Part shown: positions 48,339 to 62,071 of the stretch, in pieces
Layout: each line of letters begins with the position of its first letter
Numbering within the stretch: the first letter of the stretch is position 1
Notes under the pieces: generated by a model
The model's input: the letters and a program-made list of their open reading frames with translations, nothing else
What the model was told of the DNA's origin: nothing
Database searches by the model: none
Made by a program: the position numbers and the translations under genes
NCBI GenBank assembly: GCA_964057225.1
Contig: OZ059898.1
Location: forward strand, 7,502,001 to 7,566,000
Direction: 5' to 3'
Source: Auanema rhodensis
Lineage: Eukaryota > Nematoda > Chromadorea > Rhabditida > Rhabditidae
DNA length: 64,000 bases

Positions 48339-51300
48339 TTATACTGAAGTTTTAGGAGTATACTGCGTTGGTGCTGAAACACAATTATAAATCAACGTTA
48401 GTGTTAGTTCTCTACCTGCTCCCTTGAGGAAATTCTCCCATCGTTGAGTCATTAGCTCTATCATGCATAAATGACGCCGATCAGGCTCTATATTAGTAGT
48501 AGCTAAACCTTTGGCAAAACGAACAGTTTTACCACCTAAGTTTAGAACAAAAGCTCCATCTTCTAAAATAAATGGTTTTTAACAGAAGCCAGAAAATTCT
48601 AACCAGCAGGCATCTTGTTTTCAAGATTAGCAGCTTCGTTCTCGTCATAAAAGAAAGACAATCCTGTGGATGACACTGGAGCGGAGGGTAGTTCGGCACC
48701 AGAAGTTCCTATAAATAAAGCAATAACTATATTGATAAATATATAAGAAAAACCTTGCGTTCCTACAATTTCTACAACTGGTGAAGGGCTGGGAGAAGTT
48801 TCAGTTGCCTGTTGGCTTGAAAGTGACGTTGGTTTAGTGGACTCTGTAGGAGAATTTTCACGACCTTAACAAAATAATATAAAGAATTACCTAAGAGTAT
48901 ACACTCACTTTGATCAGAAGACTTTTTGGCAGCATCAGCGTAGCTAAATGCACGTTCTGGGGAGGGAGTTCCGTTCACAGCAGTTGGAGCCATCTAGAAA
49001 ACAAATAGTAATGATTTAACATCGAAACAACAACAAATGTGAAATTAGCAAGAAAAGTAATATAAAGCAAAAGATGTTTGTCAACGACATTATTAGCAAT
49101 AACATGGTTACATAATTTGGGGAATAATTAATTCCAAACAAAAAATCACACCTAGAAGGGCAATGGGAGAAAAAAACAATTATAGAAATAAAATGACGTA
49201 CGATAAAAAATATGTGGCACTATTGAAAAGTTATTTATCTATTTAACGGGGCAATTGAATACAAATATTTTAGCAATGCAGTGGTGGGCTGTTGCAAAGA
49301 CAGACAAAAATTATCATGGAACAAAAATTATATAATGTATTAGCAAAATTGATACTATACGGGAAAATTTTTAGACACCGAAAGAAGTTTTTATTTGATA
49401 GTGCTTACTTAGGCAAGTCGTTCTCATTTGCACAACATGCAGTGAAGGGATCGTCAATGTATCGATTGAAACTATCTGCCGAAGACCTGTCGCCCCTCCC
49501 TTTCAATTGTAAGAACAGAAATAATCATTGGGTGGTTTTTCTTCATTTTGAATTGTATTATTAGCGTAAAAAAAAGATCTATTACAAAAAAGGAATAGTA
49601 TTTCAAAAGGTGAGAAATGATTCAAAACAAAAAAAAAATATTGCAAATTTACAAATGGTCAGCTAAGAAATGAACTTGTGTTCTATAGTTCATTAACGAT
49701 AAAAGACGCAAAAATATAACAAAAAATAGAAAATTGCCATCAATAGGCTAGTTGCCCAGAATATCTGTTACCAAAGGGTATATTGGGGCGTAACCTTTAG
49801 TAATCTACAGGGATAGGCGTCGTACTATTGCACTCGCAGGTATAGAGAAAAAAAGGTATTTGCTATTGGCGCATGTCGATTAGGAAAAACCAAAAAGGGA
49901 TACTTCATGAGAATAAATGCCAAAATTATATGACAAATGAAAGAAAAACACAATACCTCGTCAGTAGGGGCATCGTGGTAGCTATGCTCTGAGTCAGCAG
50001 TCGATTCCGGCCTCTACAAACACAATCGAGAGTAAATTTAACGGAAGAACAATGAAAGACACTAACCTCTTGCCGTAAAACTTTACGTTTCAAAGGAGTC
50101 GTTTGACGCACTGCTGGAGGTTTGTTCTCCTGCTAAATACTCGATAAAATGATTAAGCTGAGAAGGTTCTACCTTTTTTTCGTCCATAAAATCTGCTAAT
50201 GAAGTAGTAGTAGGTCTTCTATTCTTGTTTGATACCCGTTCTTCTAAAGAATTTCTACGAGGCAATTCATTACGCTCATTGGCAGTTTTCGACCGCCGCT
50301 CAGTTTTACCAGCAGAACTTAAACAAAATAGAATTAACAAAAAAATCCAAATTGTAGAATTACCCCGTTCGAGTGGTTTGTTGATGAGTTTGTTTTCTTT
50401 TTGCTTTCCCAGAGACAGTGATAAACTCTTGCTCTTCTACAATTTGTCGGTCGACAATAGTAACATCTTCATCGTCAGCTCTTCAAAAAAATTATATACA
50501 ATAAAAAAAAAGATGATATTACCTATAGTTTGCACCGTCCAACATTACATCTGATGAAGCAATGGCATTTGCAGATATAGTTGCATTTTGCTGCGAAGAG
50601 GTTTGATAACATGACATCGTAAAGACAAGAGTAATACCTCTTCTCCAGGCGATAACGCAACACCTTCATCAGCCGATAAGAATTCTTCTTCAGCATCTTC
50701 GGTTGAGAACCGTCCAACTCTAGGTCCAACAACTAGATCCCCCGTTGTATTGTTGGTAGGACCATTGCTTTTCCGGCGCTTGGGAGATGTTTTGTTGTTC
50801 ACATTCTGAACTTTAGGATTGCTACAATTCAACGTTGAGATTGTTGCTGATGCAGATTCTCTGTAAAAAAAGATCGTACAACATTGAATGTGTTTTCTGA
50901 TATCTATTAATCAAAACGACACGTCAGTGTGACATTTTGACATATAAAAATAAAAATCGATTTTTAGATCCTCTAACACAAGTCTACAGAAGAAGTAAAG
51001 AATCAATATTATTTAAAAATAGGAAAAAGATTAAAAGATTTATGCTTACTTGGCGCTAGATTTCGTTGACACGGATGAGCTGGCGTCTTGTTGCTGGTTG
51101 CCGGGCGCCAGCGGCGCCTTGCCTTGGTGGTTTCCGATTGTGGCGACGTTGGTGGGAGAGACAGCGTCCTCCTTAGTATCCTTAGATTCTTTCGACTTTC
51201 GCCGACGACCCTTACGAACAGGATCCTCGTTTTCTGTTGATGTATGTTGGCCTTTCTAAAAGTTAAAAAGCGATAAAAAATTTGCGCCGAGCGTTGAGTA

Positions 51301-54300
51301 GCTTACTTGTTTTTTGACACTCTCGCAGGGTACTGGTTCACCTTCTATGAGATTTAACAGTTGGTCCAAGGGCAATCCGCCCATATAACCTAAAAATTAG
51401 ATAAATGAATAAAAAGAACGGACGAAAGTTAAACGAGTATAAGTTTTAGAAATAGAAAAAAATGCTTATCTAAAGAAGAATAATAGGAACCAGTAGTCTT
51501 AAGTAAAATATATTGGGGAGGGTCTTCGATGAGTCATCCAACAAAAAAAGAATGCGAGAGGAGAGCTAAGCATGACTAGTTTTCTGCTTTGCAAAGGGGA
51601 AGGTATTGTAGGGAGCGTTTAACAGATTAACTGATACGAATTCGATTGATTCCTGATGTAAACATAGTTGCGGTCGGAAATAAAAAACCCGCAATAAACT
51701 GTTGTTAACAATAGACTGTTACTACAAAGAGAAATAAACATACGTTATAGAGGTGAAGAAAAGAAGAAAACTAGGAATAGACGGAGAGGTATGATGCGGG
51801 CAAGTATCCAAAAAAAGAGGCAAAAGGAGCAAAATCGCCCGTGAATAACAGAGAATTTGGAAGTGGGCCAAACTGACGACGCGCGACACAGCTGAGAGCG
51901 ACCCAAAACGGATGGAAACAGCTGTAGAGAGAGCGTTTCTGAAAGAGATGCGCAGACCAAAGGCATTGGATAGAGAGTAGGTCGGCAGCTGAGAATGTAA
52001 GAGGCCTATCGAGACATGGCATAGACGGGAGAGGACGTCAGAGCCTGCTAGAGAATGGGGCACAGAAATGAGAGACCGCGAAAGGGAAAGGGAGGAGGTG
52101 AAGGAGAGGGAGGAGAGATTGGGTAAGGCCCACATTACTCTAGAACTGCACTGAGGCCCGAAGGCAGACGCAGAGGGTCCTTCAAGCAAGCCACAGAAGA
52201 AACCCATAGCCATAAAGAAGAGCAATGGCATCATTTACAGAAGTGAGCAACAATACTAGAGAATAATGCAAAGTCAGTCCCTTGGACAAAAATAACAACA
52301 AAAATCAAAACCGCTAAAGCAATACGATTTCCCCAAAGCTACTGTGTATTACAAACAGATTCTGAAGAAAAATCGATTTAGACCAAATATTTCAAGGAGC
52401 ATGTGTGCGTGTGAGTGTGGATTTTAACAGAAGATGGGAAAGAAGAAGCAGGAAGACACACCGAGCAAAGCCACAGGGATGTTGACATGCTGTCCATATG
52501 CGAAAAAGGAGCAAAAGAGTTTTCCACTAAGAAAACTTCGATGGATTCTTAGTTCAGATTCAGCTAGTCGCAACCATTGGAGTAAATAGCCTAACAAGGT
52601 CTCAATCGAAAAAAATTGAGCTGTAAAAGACCAGCTGTATTCAGAAACTACAGATGTTCCCGAAAAAAAAAAGAAAAAGAAAATAGGATCAGAGATAAAA
52701 TGGTATTATGAGAAGCACTCGTTGAGAAATATGAAGATAAATTCACCTTGAACATTCTCGGAAAGAAAAGTGTTTTTAGCCTCCTTATCTTTTTTCTTCT
52801 TCTTTCGTATTCCATCTCTTTTACCATTCTAAAGAAAATAAAATAGACTTCTAAAAAAACAGTACTGACCATGCAGTTAGAGTCCTGATGCTTGATATCA
52901 TCGGTGACACGGAGATTACCATTCTGAAAATACTTTATTCATTTTTAAGTCAAAAAGTTTTTTTTGTATGAACACCCATCCTTAAACTGGGTTCCTTCTC
53001 ATCTATTAAACCCCTCCAATTACAGGGATGCAAACTTTCACAAACCTAAGCCAATCAAATGGCCACTTCTCTTCATATAGATACCCAGAAGAAATAAGGG
53101 AATTCAATCGCTTGGTCTCTTAGAGTAATACGCTATCTCACATCTTCCACATGTACTCTCCGCAGTCTATCATCTTGTAGTTAGCCTATATATACATGAT
53201 GAATATGACCAACTCCTTTGAAGCAAAGTGCAATCTAAGTTAGAATGCATGTATCTGTCTAGTCTACATGAGAACAGATGTTGCAACATGAAAGGAAGCA
53301 CAAGAAACTACGAGTAGATCTACGCGTAATGTTGATACATATTAGCAGTAAGGGTTTGAGAAAACACTTTAATATGTGCTTATTCAGATAGCTACAATTG
53401 CTTAATCTTATCCAGAACAAGAAGTTAAAGACCTGATTAAGTACATATGAATATTACAGCCTTTTCTTTGTAATCATTTCGTAGTTTTTGGCTAAATTAG
53501 TAAGCAATGATATCGCAACCCTATAGACAATTTGTGCATGTGATGAAAGAACGAGTAGGAAGGCAACGGGAAAGATAACCTTATAAAAAGAGATTTCAAA
53601 ACTAAACTCAATAAATGAAGTATACTAAAGAGAAAATTGAAATAGATTACAATCAAATGGACTTTGAGCACAACCATCCTATGTGATTTTGAAATAAAAC
53701 GTGATAGCTAAGACATTTTCCCAACAAGTTAGTCAACAATCCAGCTAACCTTAGCGTCATCCGGAACAAATCCATTCAAAAGTCCGTAGAAAATATCAGA
53801 ACAGACCCCAATATTCATTGGAGGTAATCTGATAGGAGAAACAGAAGAATTATTAGTATCTGTTCCGATTTGTTCTCCAGAATCAGTACTATCGATGGAA
53901 GAAACCGACATTACCAACTCTGAATATCCTCTATAAAAATCAGCCGACAAGGAGAATATAAAATCGAACAAGAACATTGAAAAAAAGGGCAACGAGGACA
54001 ACCGTAAGTTTATGCTATAGAATAGATAATGATAAAAAATGTTAATTAAAGCATGGGAAAAGAACGTCAGAAAGTTATGTAAAACAAAAGCGCTACTAAT
54101 TTTTTTCCATTTCTTAGGAGAATAAAAAACTATTATCATTCCAATTTTCACTGATTTGGACAACTATTGTCTACGTATGACTTAAAATCGAAAATAAAGT
54201 ATAGATGATAAAAACTCTCGTTGATATAAAAAGCGTCAAAATGTAAACTAAAGAAAAGAATTAAAATAACGTGAGAAACCTACAAAAAAGAACAATCTTA

Positions 54301-57300
54301 TATAAGATGAGATAGAGAAGTCCGAGAACAATCCGGAACAGATAGAAAGAAGGGGTCGAAGAGCTATGCTCGATATGGAGTCAGTGGAACACAAAATGAG
54401 TAGGCATAGGATTGTTATCCTAGAGAAGAGCGCATGACAACTTTAGAAAAAAAATTATTTTAAAAGAAGATAGATGATGATGAAGAAAACTTTACTGAAA
54501 CTCACATGTAAATGGCGGAAAAAATTATAACTCCATAAAAGGGAATTATCTACTTGCATCAAGAAAGTTCTTATGTTTGGCAGCAGGCCCAAAACGAGGA
54601 CAGCCGGGCCTAATATAGAGGAACCAAGGACCAGATGGTTCGTCTATAGGTCTCATTAATCAATCAATTAGCGCAAAATACTACATCCGGTAGATCAAAA
54701 TAAAGAAATGAAGGAACACTTTTCAAGAGGAATTGGTTAAAATAAGTGTTTAGAGCGCAAAAGGTTAGAGAGCATAGCTATCGATCATACCAGAATACAG
54801 AGAATTGGATGAGCCGAAGTAACGCTCTTTGTAAACTCCCTTGATTTCATCACTGAGATGACTAAAGTAGAAGAAAACGTTAGAGAGCAGAGAGTGAAAA
54901 GAAAGAAATAGTAAAAGGTACTAGAGGTAGCGTATAGCGCCAAATTTTTGTATCATCAAGATGATCATCATCACATGTTTTAAGAAGGTTCACTTGTTTT
55001 TGATCAAATATGCCAACTAACAATATGCGCCATAGACTAAGAATCAGAGAAAATCTCAGGAATACAATGAAAGTGAAACTTACTGTAAAAATTGGAGCAA
55101 AATAATAGATGCATGTTCCAGAATCCATACTAGGAATGAAAATATTTCCCTACTAAAGAATACGGAAGTGCAACAGCTAGAAGAAGAAAGATGGAGGGAA
55201 TGAAGTGACAAAAGAACTGTCTAAGATTGTTATGTCAATGGCAGACAGAAGTCGAACGTATAAATAGGAAGAGGGAGAGAGAAGCGATTGATATGCCTGT
55301 GCTGATGGTGGCGCGAAGGCCCGTCTCAATGAATCGATGATACCAGAGAGTGTGAACGAACTAAACGCCTAAACCTTTTGCAATCTTAGAGTAAACGTCT
55401 GATGTTTGACAGAAGAATGAAAACATTGCAAAGTTGTACACCATCACGGATACAACGTGATGAGAAATTACAGCTTAAGTGAACGCCTGACGTTAACTGC
55501 GATTATTCATTGAAACACGGGATAAACAAAATTTTGCAATTTTGAATGGCTAAGGTTGTGTAGATGAGTGTTATTTTAGATTGTTGATCATGAAGCAAAC
55601 AAATATTTCAGTAAATCAACAGGTTAGAAACAATTACTGTAATGCTTTATCTATCCCTCGTTTACAGTAGCGCGAAAGATAAAAGATTTCTCAATAGCTC
55701 AACGTATTGACAAAACATTTTTTGTTTTAAAAACGGGAACATGTCTAAAACAAGTCTTATCAGTTATATCAGCATCAGATACAAGTTCACAATTTCTCGA
55801 ACTATACAAATTAGAATTAGCATAGAACGGCTTGTGAATAGTAGAAAAAAGACAAAATCTTAGTTCGATAGATAGGCAAACAAGACATGCAATATTACCG
55901 CCCACGTGGAAGAAAAACAGATACTGAACTTGAGATCTGCGAAACAATGAACCAGAAAAATATATTTTGTCCAGGTTGTGCTGCGGTAAAAGATAACAAT
56001 TGTATGAGCAGTGTCGACATGTCCAGAAAATCGTGACAATATCATTTGATTATTGATCATCAAACCATTTAAGTAGAAATTCAAAAAATTGAGAAACTGA
56101 ACGAATTATAAGATTGTTCGCCATTAATAAAAGCATAGCGAACACAGCAGAACCATATCGAAATAGAAGAGCCAGAACTCAAGAATCACATTTGTAATCG
56201 AACTGACAACGCTTGACAATAATTAGAATTTGTTTTCCTGGTTTCAACCGATTTCATGGTTGGAGAGAGATAGCAAACATGATTACATGTTAGTGATCAT
56301 TATATCTTCATGGCAACCCATTCTTTCAAACCCCAATGGGATTAATTAACGTATAAATAATGTAAAATTTTTCTTTCAGCCCAAAAACAAGAAACCTGCG
56401 AAAACATAAGTAGAGAAATTTTTGCCTCAGGGTTTGTAAAAGCTTGCATAAATATAGAAAAAGGGATAAAAATAACTGACCACAGGGATATGAACCTTTT
56501 GCGCTGTATGAGGCAAAGGCATCAAAGAAGGGGTTAGATTAGGAATTTCATCTGTGCCAACCATATCATAAGATAGGCTACTAAACATTCCCTCGTTTTC
56601 TGAAAATAATTTAATTATTTTTTTCAAATGATAAAGGGATGGTGGCTGAAGAAGAACTAACGAGGTGGTAGGATTGACTGATTTTCCATAAACACCTGGC
56701 CTTGAGTTTGAAGCTCCCGCTGAAAAGTAACCAAGAGTAAAGTTCTGATAAATTGGACATACTTCGTTTGGATTACTAGAAAAGGGATAATGAGAAGGAG
56801 CGCTATTTCCTAATTCAATATCTTCTTGACAGAACTCCTGAACAGTGTCTTCTCGATTACCTTAATGATGATTGTACAATGAATAAAAAGAAAAATATAC
56901 CTTTTGTGTAACGCATGGGTTGGACTATACCACTGAGATCCGTCATTTCGATGTCACTGAAAAAATATCAAAACTATTTACATTCAGGAGCTTCTAGATT
57001 CGGACATATAAGGTAGTTAGGAAGGCATGCAAAATTATACAACATTTGCAACTTACTTATCAATATAATCGATATTCATCGTTTCGAAGTCTACTCTAAA
57101 ATGAAAAAATAAATTAATAAATTAAAAATTGTGCTTACGGTCTATTAATCCTATTTTTATAACTATCTTCGGGCGAAATTGATCGCGAACAACTATGAAG
57201 CCTTCCTCGGGAATTTCGGAAAGCTAATGCTGCTAAAATGAAGAAAAAAATATTCTTTGTTATAAAACATAATTAGATAGGCTAACAGGCATGTTACAAA

Positions 57301-57721
57301 CGCAAAAAACTATTTTCATCAGAAGAGAATGAAGATTTTATTAAGCCAAAATTCACAAATACTAACCTTTTTTTCTCCTTTTTTCTTGCCTTGCTTCGTC
57401 TTCGTCTCTCAAGCCTTGCTCACACACTTTCACCAAAGCATTAGGTTCCAAGTTGAGATCTCCTTTATATCCCAAATAACCCTACAAAAAAAAGTTAACA
57501 TTTTCAATATTCACATTCTCTCACTGATGAAGATCTGCAATATGATGGTTGGGACACTTTAGATAGTAATTCCTGGAAATCTCCGTCGTCGAGGCTATGA
57601 ATAATATGGTCGTGCTTTTTCTCCACTGGCTAAAATTGATATAAATTAAACTGTTAAAATTATTAAATCCTACAATGTCGTTGACACTTCGACTTTTCTT
57701 TTCTTTCTTCCAGTTCGGCAT
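48339..57721 (-). CDS. Unrecognised ~890-aa disordered, probably nuclear protein with RVxF motif
   Basis: 28 exons modelled by phase-consistent junctions: 57721-57674, 57629-57558, 57481-57367, 57232-57139, 57095-57057, 56956-56901, 56860-56763, 56719-56662, 56599-56477 (3' edge uncertain), 55129-55084, 54861-54791, 54643-54554, 53928-53750, 52923-52870, 52828-52747, 51389-51307, 51255-51050, 50860-50638, 50590-50523, 50480-50364, 50317-50173, 50132-50067, 50013-49957, 48993-48909, 48864-48754, 48708-48604, 48562-48416, 48373-48339. Total 2,673 nt. A structured-looking patch spans exons 10-13 (LEHASIILLQFLHHLSDEIK, then GVYKERYFG and PWFLYIRPGCPRFGP). Basic clusters (IRKKKKKDK, KGRRRKSK, SPKRRKS, KAKRK) suggest nuclear localisation. 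The C-terminal part has FSYADAAKK, LSFFYDENE and GGKTVRFAKG, in which KTVRF fits the PP1-docking RVxF consensus. The ATG at 57721 has in-frame stops upstream and an acceptor AG 9 nt before it. I do not recognise the family. Confidence 0.75.
51722..52234. other. GC-rich island inside an intron of the 890-aa gene
   Basis: Within the 1,357-nt intron 52746-51390, the stretch about 51,840-52,210 is much richer in G and C than its flanks. Its - strand is a dense pyrimidine tract, so a 170-codon Ser/Leu-rich frame appears there. It resembles the pyrimidine-rich islands upstream of Musashi. I read it as an internal promoter or enhancer, or an unannotated 5' exon, rather than a protein-coding exon. 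Confidence 0.35.
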
Positions 57722-58800
57722 TAACAAAATCTGATCCAAATATTTTTTAAATTCTCACTACGTATGTCCTTGATAGGAATTACAATCCTAAAAAATGTTC
57801 AAATAAACTATAAAGCTTAAAAAATAGTTCAAAACTAAAAAAAGCTGAAACTTACAGACCATCCAACTTATAACTAATCCAAAATAAAGAAAAACAAATG
57901 AAACTTTAATTAACGAATTCCGAACAAACGATTGCGTATGATATTTCTCACCAAGCAACACGTACTTCTGGAAATTAACACAGTAATCAATATTATTTTG
58001 AATTTAATTTGTAAAATACAAAAGATTATACACAGAAAAATACAAAAAAATATTGAAAACCGTTGAATAAGTGAACTAAAGAAGTGAATATGTTCGATAG
58101 AACAAAAGAAGCTAAGAACTCAGAATATTCAGCTCTTGGAACAAGTGCAAATTCAAAAAAGAGGAACGTCATATACAGCATTCTATATTAAAAATCATAC
58201 ATTTTGGAAAAGCATTAGCTTAATATATTTTGATGGCATTAAGATTCTAATGTATTGTCTGGATAGTAGATGATGGTGGTGTTGATGGTCGAAGAGCCCA
58301 GCAACCCTAGCCCTCAATAACGTAATTTATCGATTTAGCAGATAGCTACACGACAAGCTTGAGGGAGATGAAAGCCATTGTGCTTTTTTTTTATCATTTG
58401 ACTCTGTTCAGAATAGATATCCCTCTTTGTCATTCAGGATCATTCAACAGATATTCGACGAAAAGAATTATAAAATACGAGCAATAAAAAGGGTAGTTTT
58501 AAATTCTAATTCGGTCATCATCCAGCATAGCTTTTGAGAATGGAAAGCTCTTAAGACAAAAAGAAAAAAGAACAAAACTTAAAAATGAGTGAATTTTTCT
58601 GAATAAACGTAATGAGGCGCAAAGCTATTGAAGCTAGTTTATCTTTATTAATTTTATTAACATACCCAGCAACAGTAGGGGTTTAACTTCACTTCCACCA
58701 CTTGTTCATATTAATTCAGTAAACATTGATTTTTAAACGGAGAGATATGAGACTTTTTTATCAAACATCAAGCGTTCTATGCGATGTTCTAAAGTTCTAG

Positions 58801-59092
58801 TAATTTCATCGTCTCACAACGAACGCGGCTCGGATCAGCTTGAGTTAGCCAGCGACAAAATCCCTGTGGGTTTCCTAGTCATGTTTCAAAGAAGACGAAC
58901 AGACACAACGTAACTGGGACTCAGACCAATACCCTTAGCGGGTTGCTCAGAAAACCGGGTTCATTTGGAACGTGGGCGACATCCGCACCGAAAGTACAAT
59001 CGATAAGACGAGGGGACGGCCCTGCTTCATTGGTTTCGTTTGAGAGGGCTTTAGGCCTAGCGAGATAGCTGCTCTGGCTGAGCCAGCCATTG
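58801..59092. promoter_or_regulatory. GC-rich, CpG-containing island; candidate promoter of the - strand gene
   Basis: About 290 bp with many CpG dinucleotides stand out from AT-rich DNA. The island lies about 1.1-1.4 kb upstream of the first coding exon of the 890-aa gene. No long open frame crosses it and I found no tRNA or rRNA signature. Promoter function is inferred from composition and position. Confidence 0.35.
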
Positions 59093-61739
59093 ATTATCAT
59101 AATCTGTTTAATCGTTTGTCAGATTCATAGAGTTATTTTAACTCTGTTTCTCTGTTCACTTAGCGAAATACTCATGTGAAAAATAGTAGAATTACAAAAT
59201 GATTGCGACAAAAGTTATGTTGAAATATGCGGCGAGGATGACGAAAGAGTGCAAACTGATGAGTAATGATTAGATTCTGCAAACTAAATGGAGTTGCTCG
59301 AGCAATTTTTGAGCCTTAGTTGCTTTAGCAAAATGCATGGAACACAAGACGTGTAATTTAAAATAAAAAGTGAAAAGTTCTTTTTGTTATGCTTGAAAGA
59401 AAGTAAAATATTTGGGATTATCTTTCTAAATAACATTTGTCAAGTGAAAATATAATGAATAATAAATTGTTTCACTCACGAGAAACAATTTGAACACATC
59501 CTTTTATTAAAATTATGGAATGTAAGTAAGAATTTATTTTCAATATCTTTTGATACTAAATCAGCTTATTGATATTTAGTAATTTTATGATTCGAATAAT
59601 ATGTAGTAAACGATATAAGAAAACATAAATAGATATTTCAATGTATTAAAAAAAAATATATATATATATAATTAAAATTAGCATAAGATGTAGAAACATA
59701 CATTTATGGAAGCCCATAAGGAAGACTGTCTAACTGGGGAGTCAGAAGACAAACATTTGAGTATGTGATGACTTATCAACGACGAAAGCGATTGAATAAA
59801 AACCTTCTCTGACTAATAAAGTATGAGTAACTTAACATACGTTCCAACCAAGAAATTGAAAAACAACTTTGATTCCATTAATTTGTAAATACCTGAAAGC
59901 TTTAAGAGTATATTTTAAATAATTCTGATTGAGTATATTGCATTTTTGAAAAAATCAAGCGTAAATCTGGCATAGTTTTCTAGTTTTCTTGTAAATCTTT
60001 TTTTAATTGCGATGATTTCCTCCCCCTCCACTGTCTTATTATAACAATAAAATTATTCCCATTATATTGGGTTTGATCTTTTGAACTTATGATTTTCCTT
60101 CGAAAGAGTATATCTATCTATTAAACATGATATTCTGTTTCTTTTGCAAGGGATTTTGATAGTTTTGTTGTTGATTTCCACCTCATTATTCAATTATATG
60201 TTCTAGGTTGCTTATTGGTTGCCTCTGTCATATACTATTAAGAGCTATTAATAAGATTTTTTTGACAAAAGTGCAAAATATTATTATATGAAAGGTCACA
60301 ACAAAATTTCAGATACTTGTTGTGTTCTCATCTTAACAATTTCTCTTTTTTCCTCGAAGCATTTGTCAAAAATAGTTTTTTTTTCGTTCACAACAGTTTT
60401 ACAGATTATTTTCTTTCTTTAATTCCTTTCAACTACTATGATTTACTATGTGTGTATTTTATTCCTGTTCACATAGCGATGGTATATCCATATTCAAACA
60501 ATTAAGGTTACACCTTGCTTGTGCTACTAAATTCAGTTCTCAAAATTTTCTTAATAAAGGTCACATCTTCTTGTTGAAGTTCCTTCCCGAACTATTCATA
60601 CATCATTGAAAATTGCAAATTTTTATTCATTTTCTTCAAACTATGTCAAAGTAGATGACATTGGGGCGATATGAGAACAGTTTTGTCTGCTAATGGAATG
60701 TCATCCTCATCTAACTTCATATCAGCGTATATATCTTTCTTGGTGTTTTGATTTATCCTCATCTCAACATCTTAAGTCTAAATATTAATAATTGTTAATT
60801 CTTTCTATTTAATCATATATTATATCAGTATATTTATACTTCAATTGTTTTTGCATGTAAAGCTTTATTCATTTTATATAATATTATAACAGAGAAATAG
60901 GCTGGCAACGAGGACTACCACAATCCTTGATGGAACAGGTCTATATATCTCTCTCTCTCACTCTTTATTTCTATTTTCTCTCTTTCTCCCTTCACATCTC
61001 TGTTATTCTTTTTCATTTCTTCCAAATCTTTTTAATACGCCCTCTCTTTTCTTCATCAGTGATCTAAACAGTTTCGTTGTTTTTCTACTCTTTTCTACAC
61101 TTAAAATCCCATGCCGATTTCTTCTCAAACATTTTGCGGTATTTTCAACGCATAGTAATTGAAATGATGGGTTTTTTTCTATTTCAATTCATCGTATATA
61201 CAATTACCTTTTAAGAACTTCTAACATTCTCCGACACTTCCTACTTTTCTTCCTTTTTTCGTTTTCAATTCAAAAACAATTCAATGATGAACTTGAACTT
61301 ATGTAAACGTTTTTTTAAAGTTCAATGAAATTTCATGTACAAAGCGGATTTATTGATTTTTTCTTGTATTATCCCATACCGGTCACTACTGTGACCGAGA
61401 GAAGAAGAAAAGAGTGAGGGAGGGACACAGTCCACTTCTCCTGCCCACTTCGTTCCTCTTTTTGCTGTTAATGGTTCCGTCGATCATGGTGTACAAAATT
61501 ATATTAACTAATAATTCATTTTATTCTATATACATAGTTATTATGATATTGGTCTTTTTCTTATATACTTTATAAGACTAGTTATGTGAACTTCCTATTA
61601 TTTTTGTTTTTATTAATTTATCAAAAAAATAAAAAAATAAAAAAAATAAAAGCACTAATGTTCTATGTGTTATTATTTAAATTGAAACTTTACAAACATT
61701 TAAATCAGAATATATAAAGATAAAACTATATTATATGAT

Positions 61740-61767
61740 CATATATATATATATATATATATATATT
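61740..61767. repeat. (TA)n microsatellite
   Basis: TA dinucleotide run of about 26 bp. Confidence 0.95.
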
Positions 61768-62071
61768 GAATTTGTGAAATAATATTTTCATAAACTAGTA
61801 TTTTTCCTATTATTCTAATACATATGAACCATTTTCATGTATTACAAAGCTTTTCGAAACATATATCCTTTCGTCATCTTCATTTGCAGCTATTTCTTTT
61901 GAATCAAGTTCAAACATAAAATTTAGTTGTATCAAAAGATTTTCTAATAATCACGTGAATGTCATGTGAGATTTTTTTTATTGTCATTGAGTCATTTTTT
62001 GATCAAAAAAAAGTTATTTTATTCACATGTAATATAATATTTTTTTCAGCTAAACAACCAAGAGTAATCTT

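Noticed and set aside
51722-52234. 170-codon - strand frame inside an intron of the 890-aa gene
   Set aside because: Pyrimidine-rich strand explains the lack of stops. The flanking exons join in phase without it.
59518-59545. miR-1-like TGGAATGTAA sequence
   Set aside because: Match is limited to the seed, with no complementary arm nearby.
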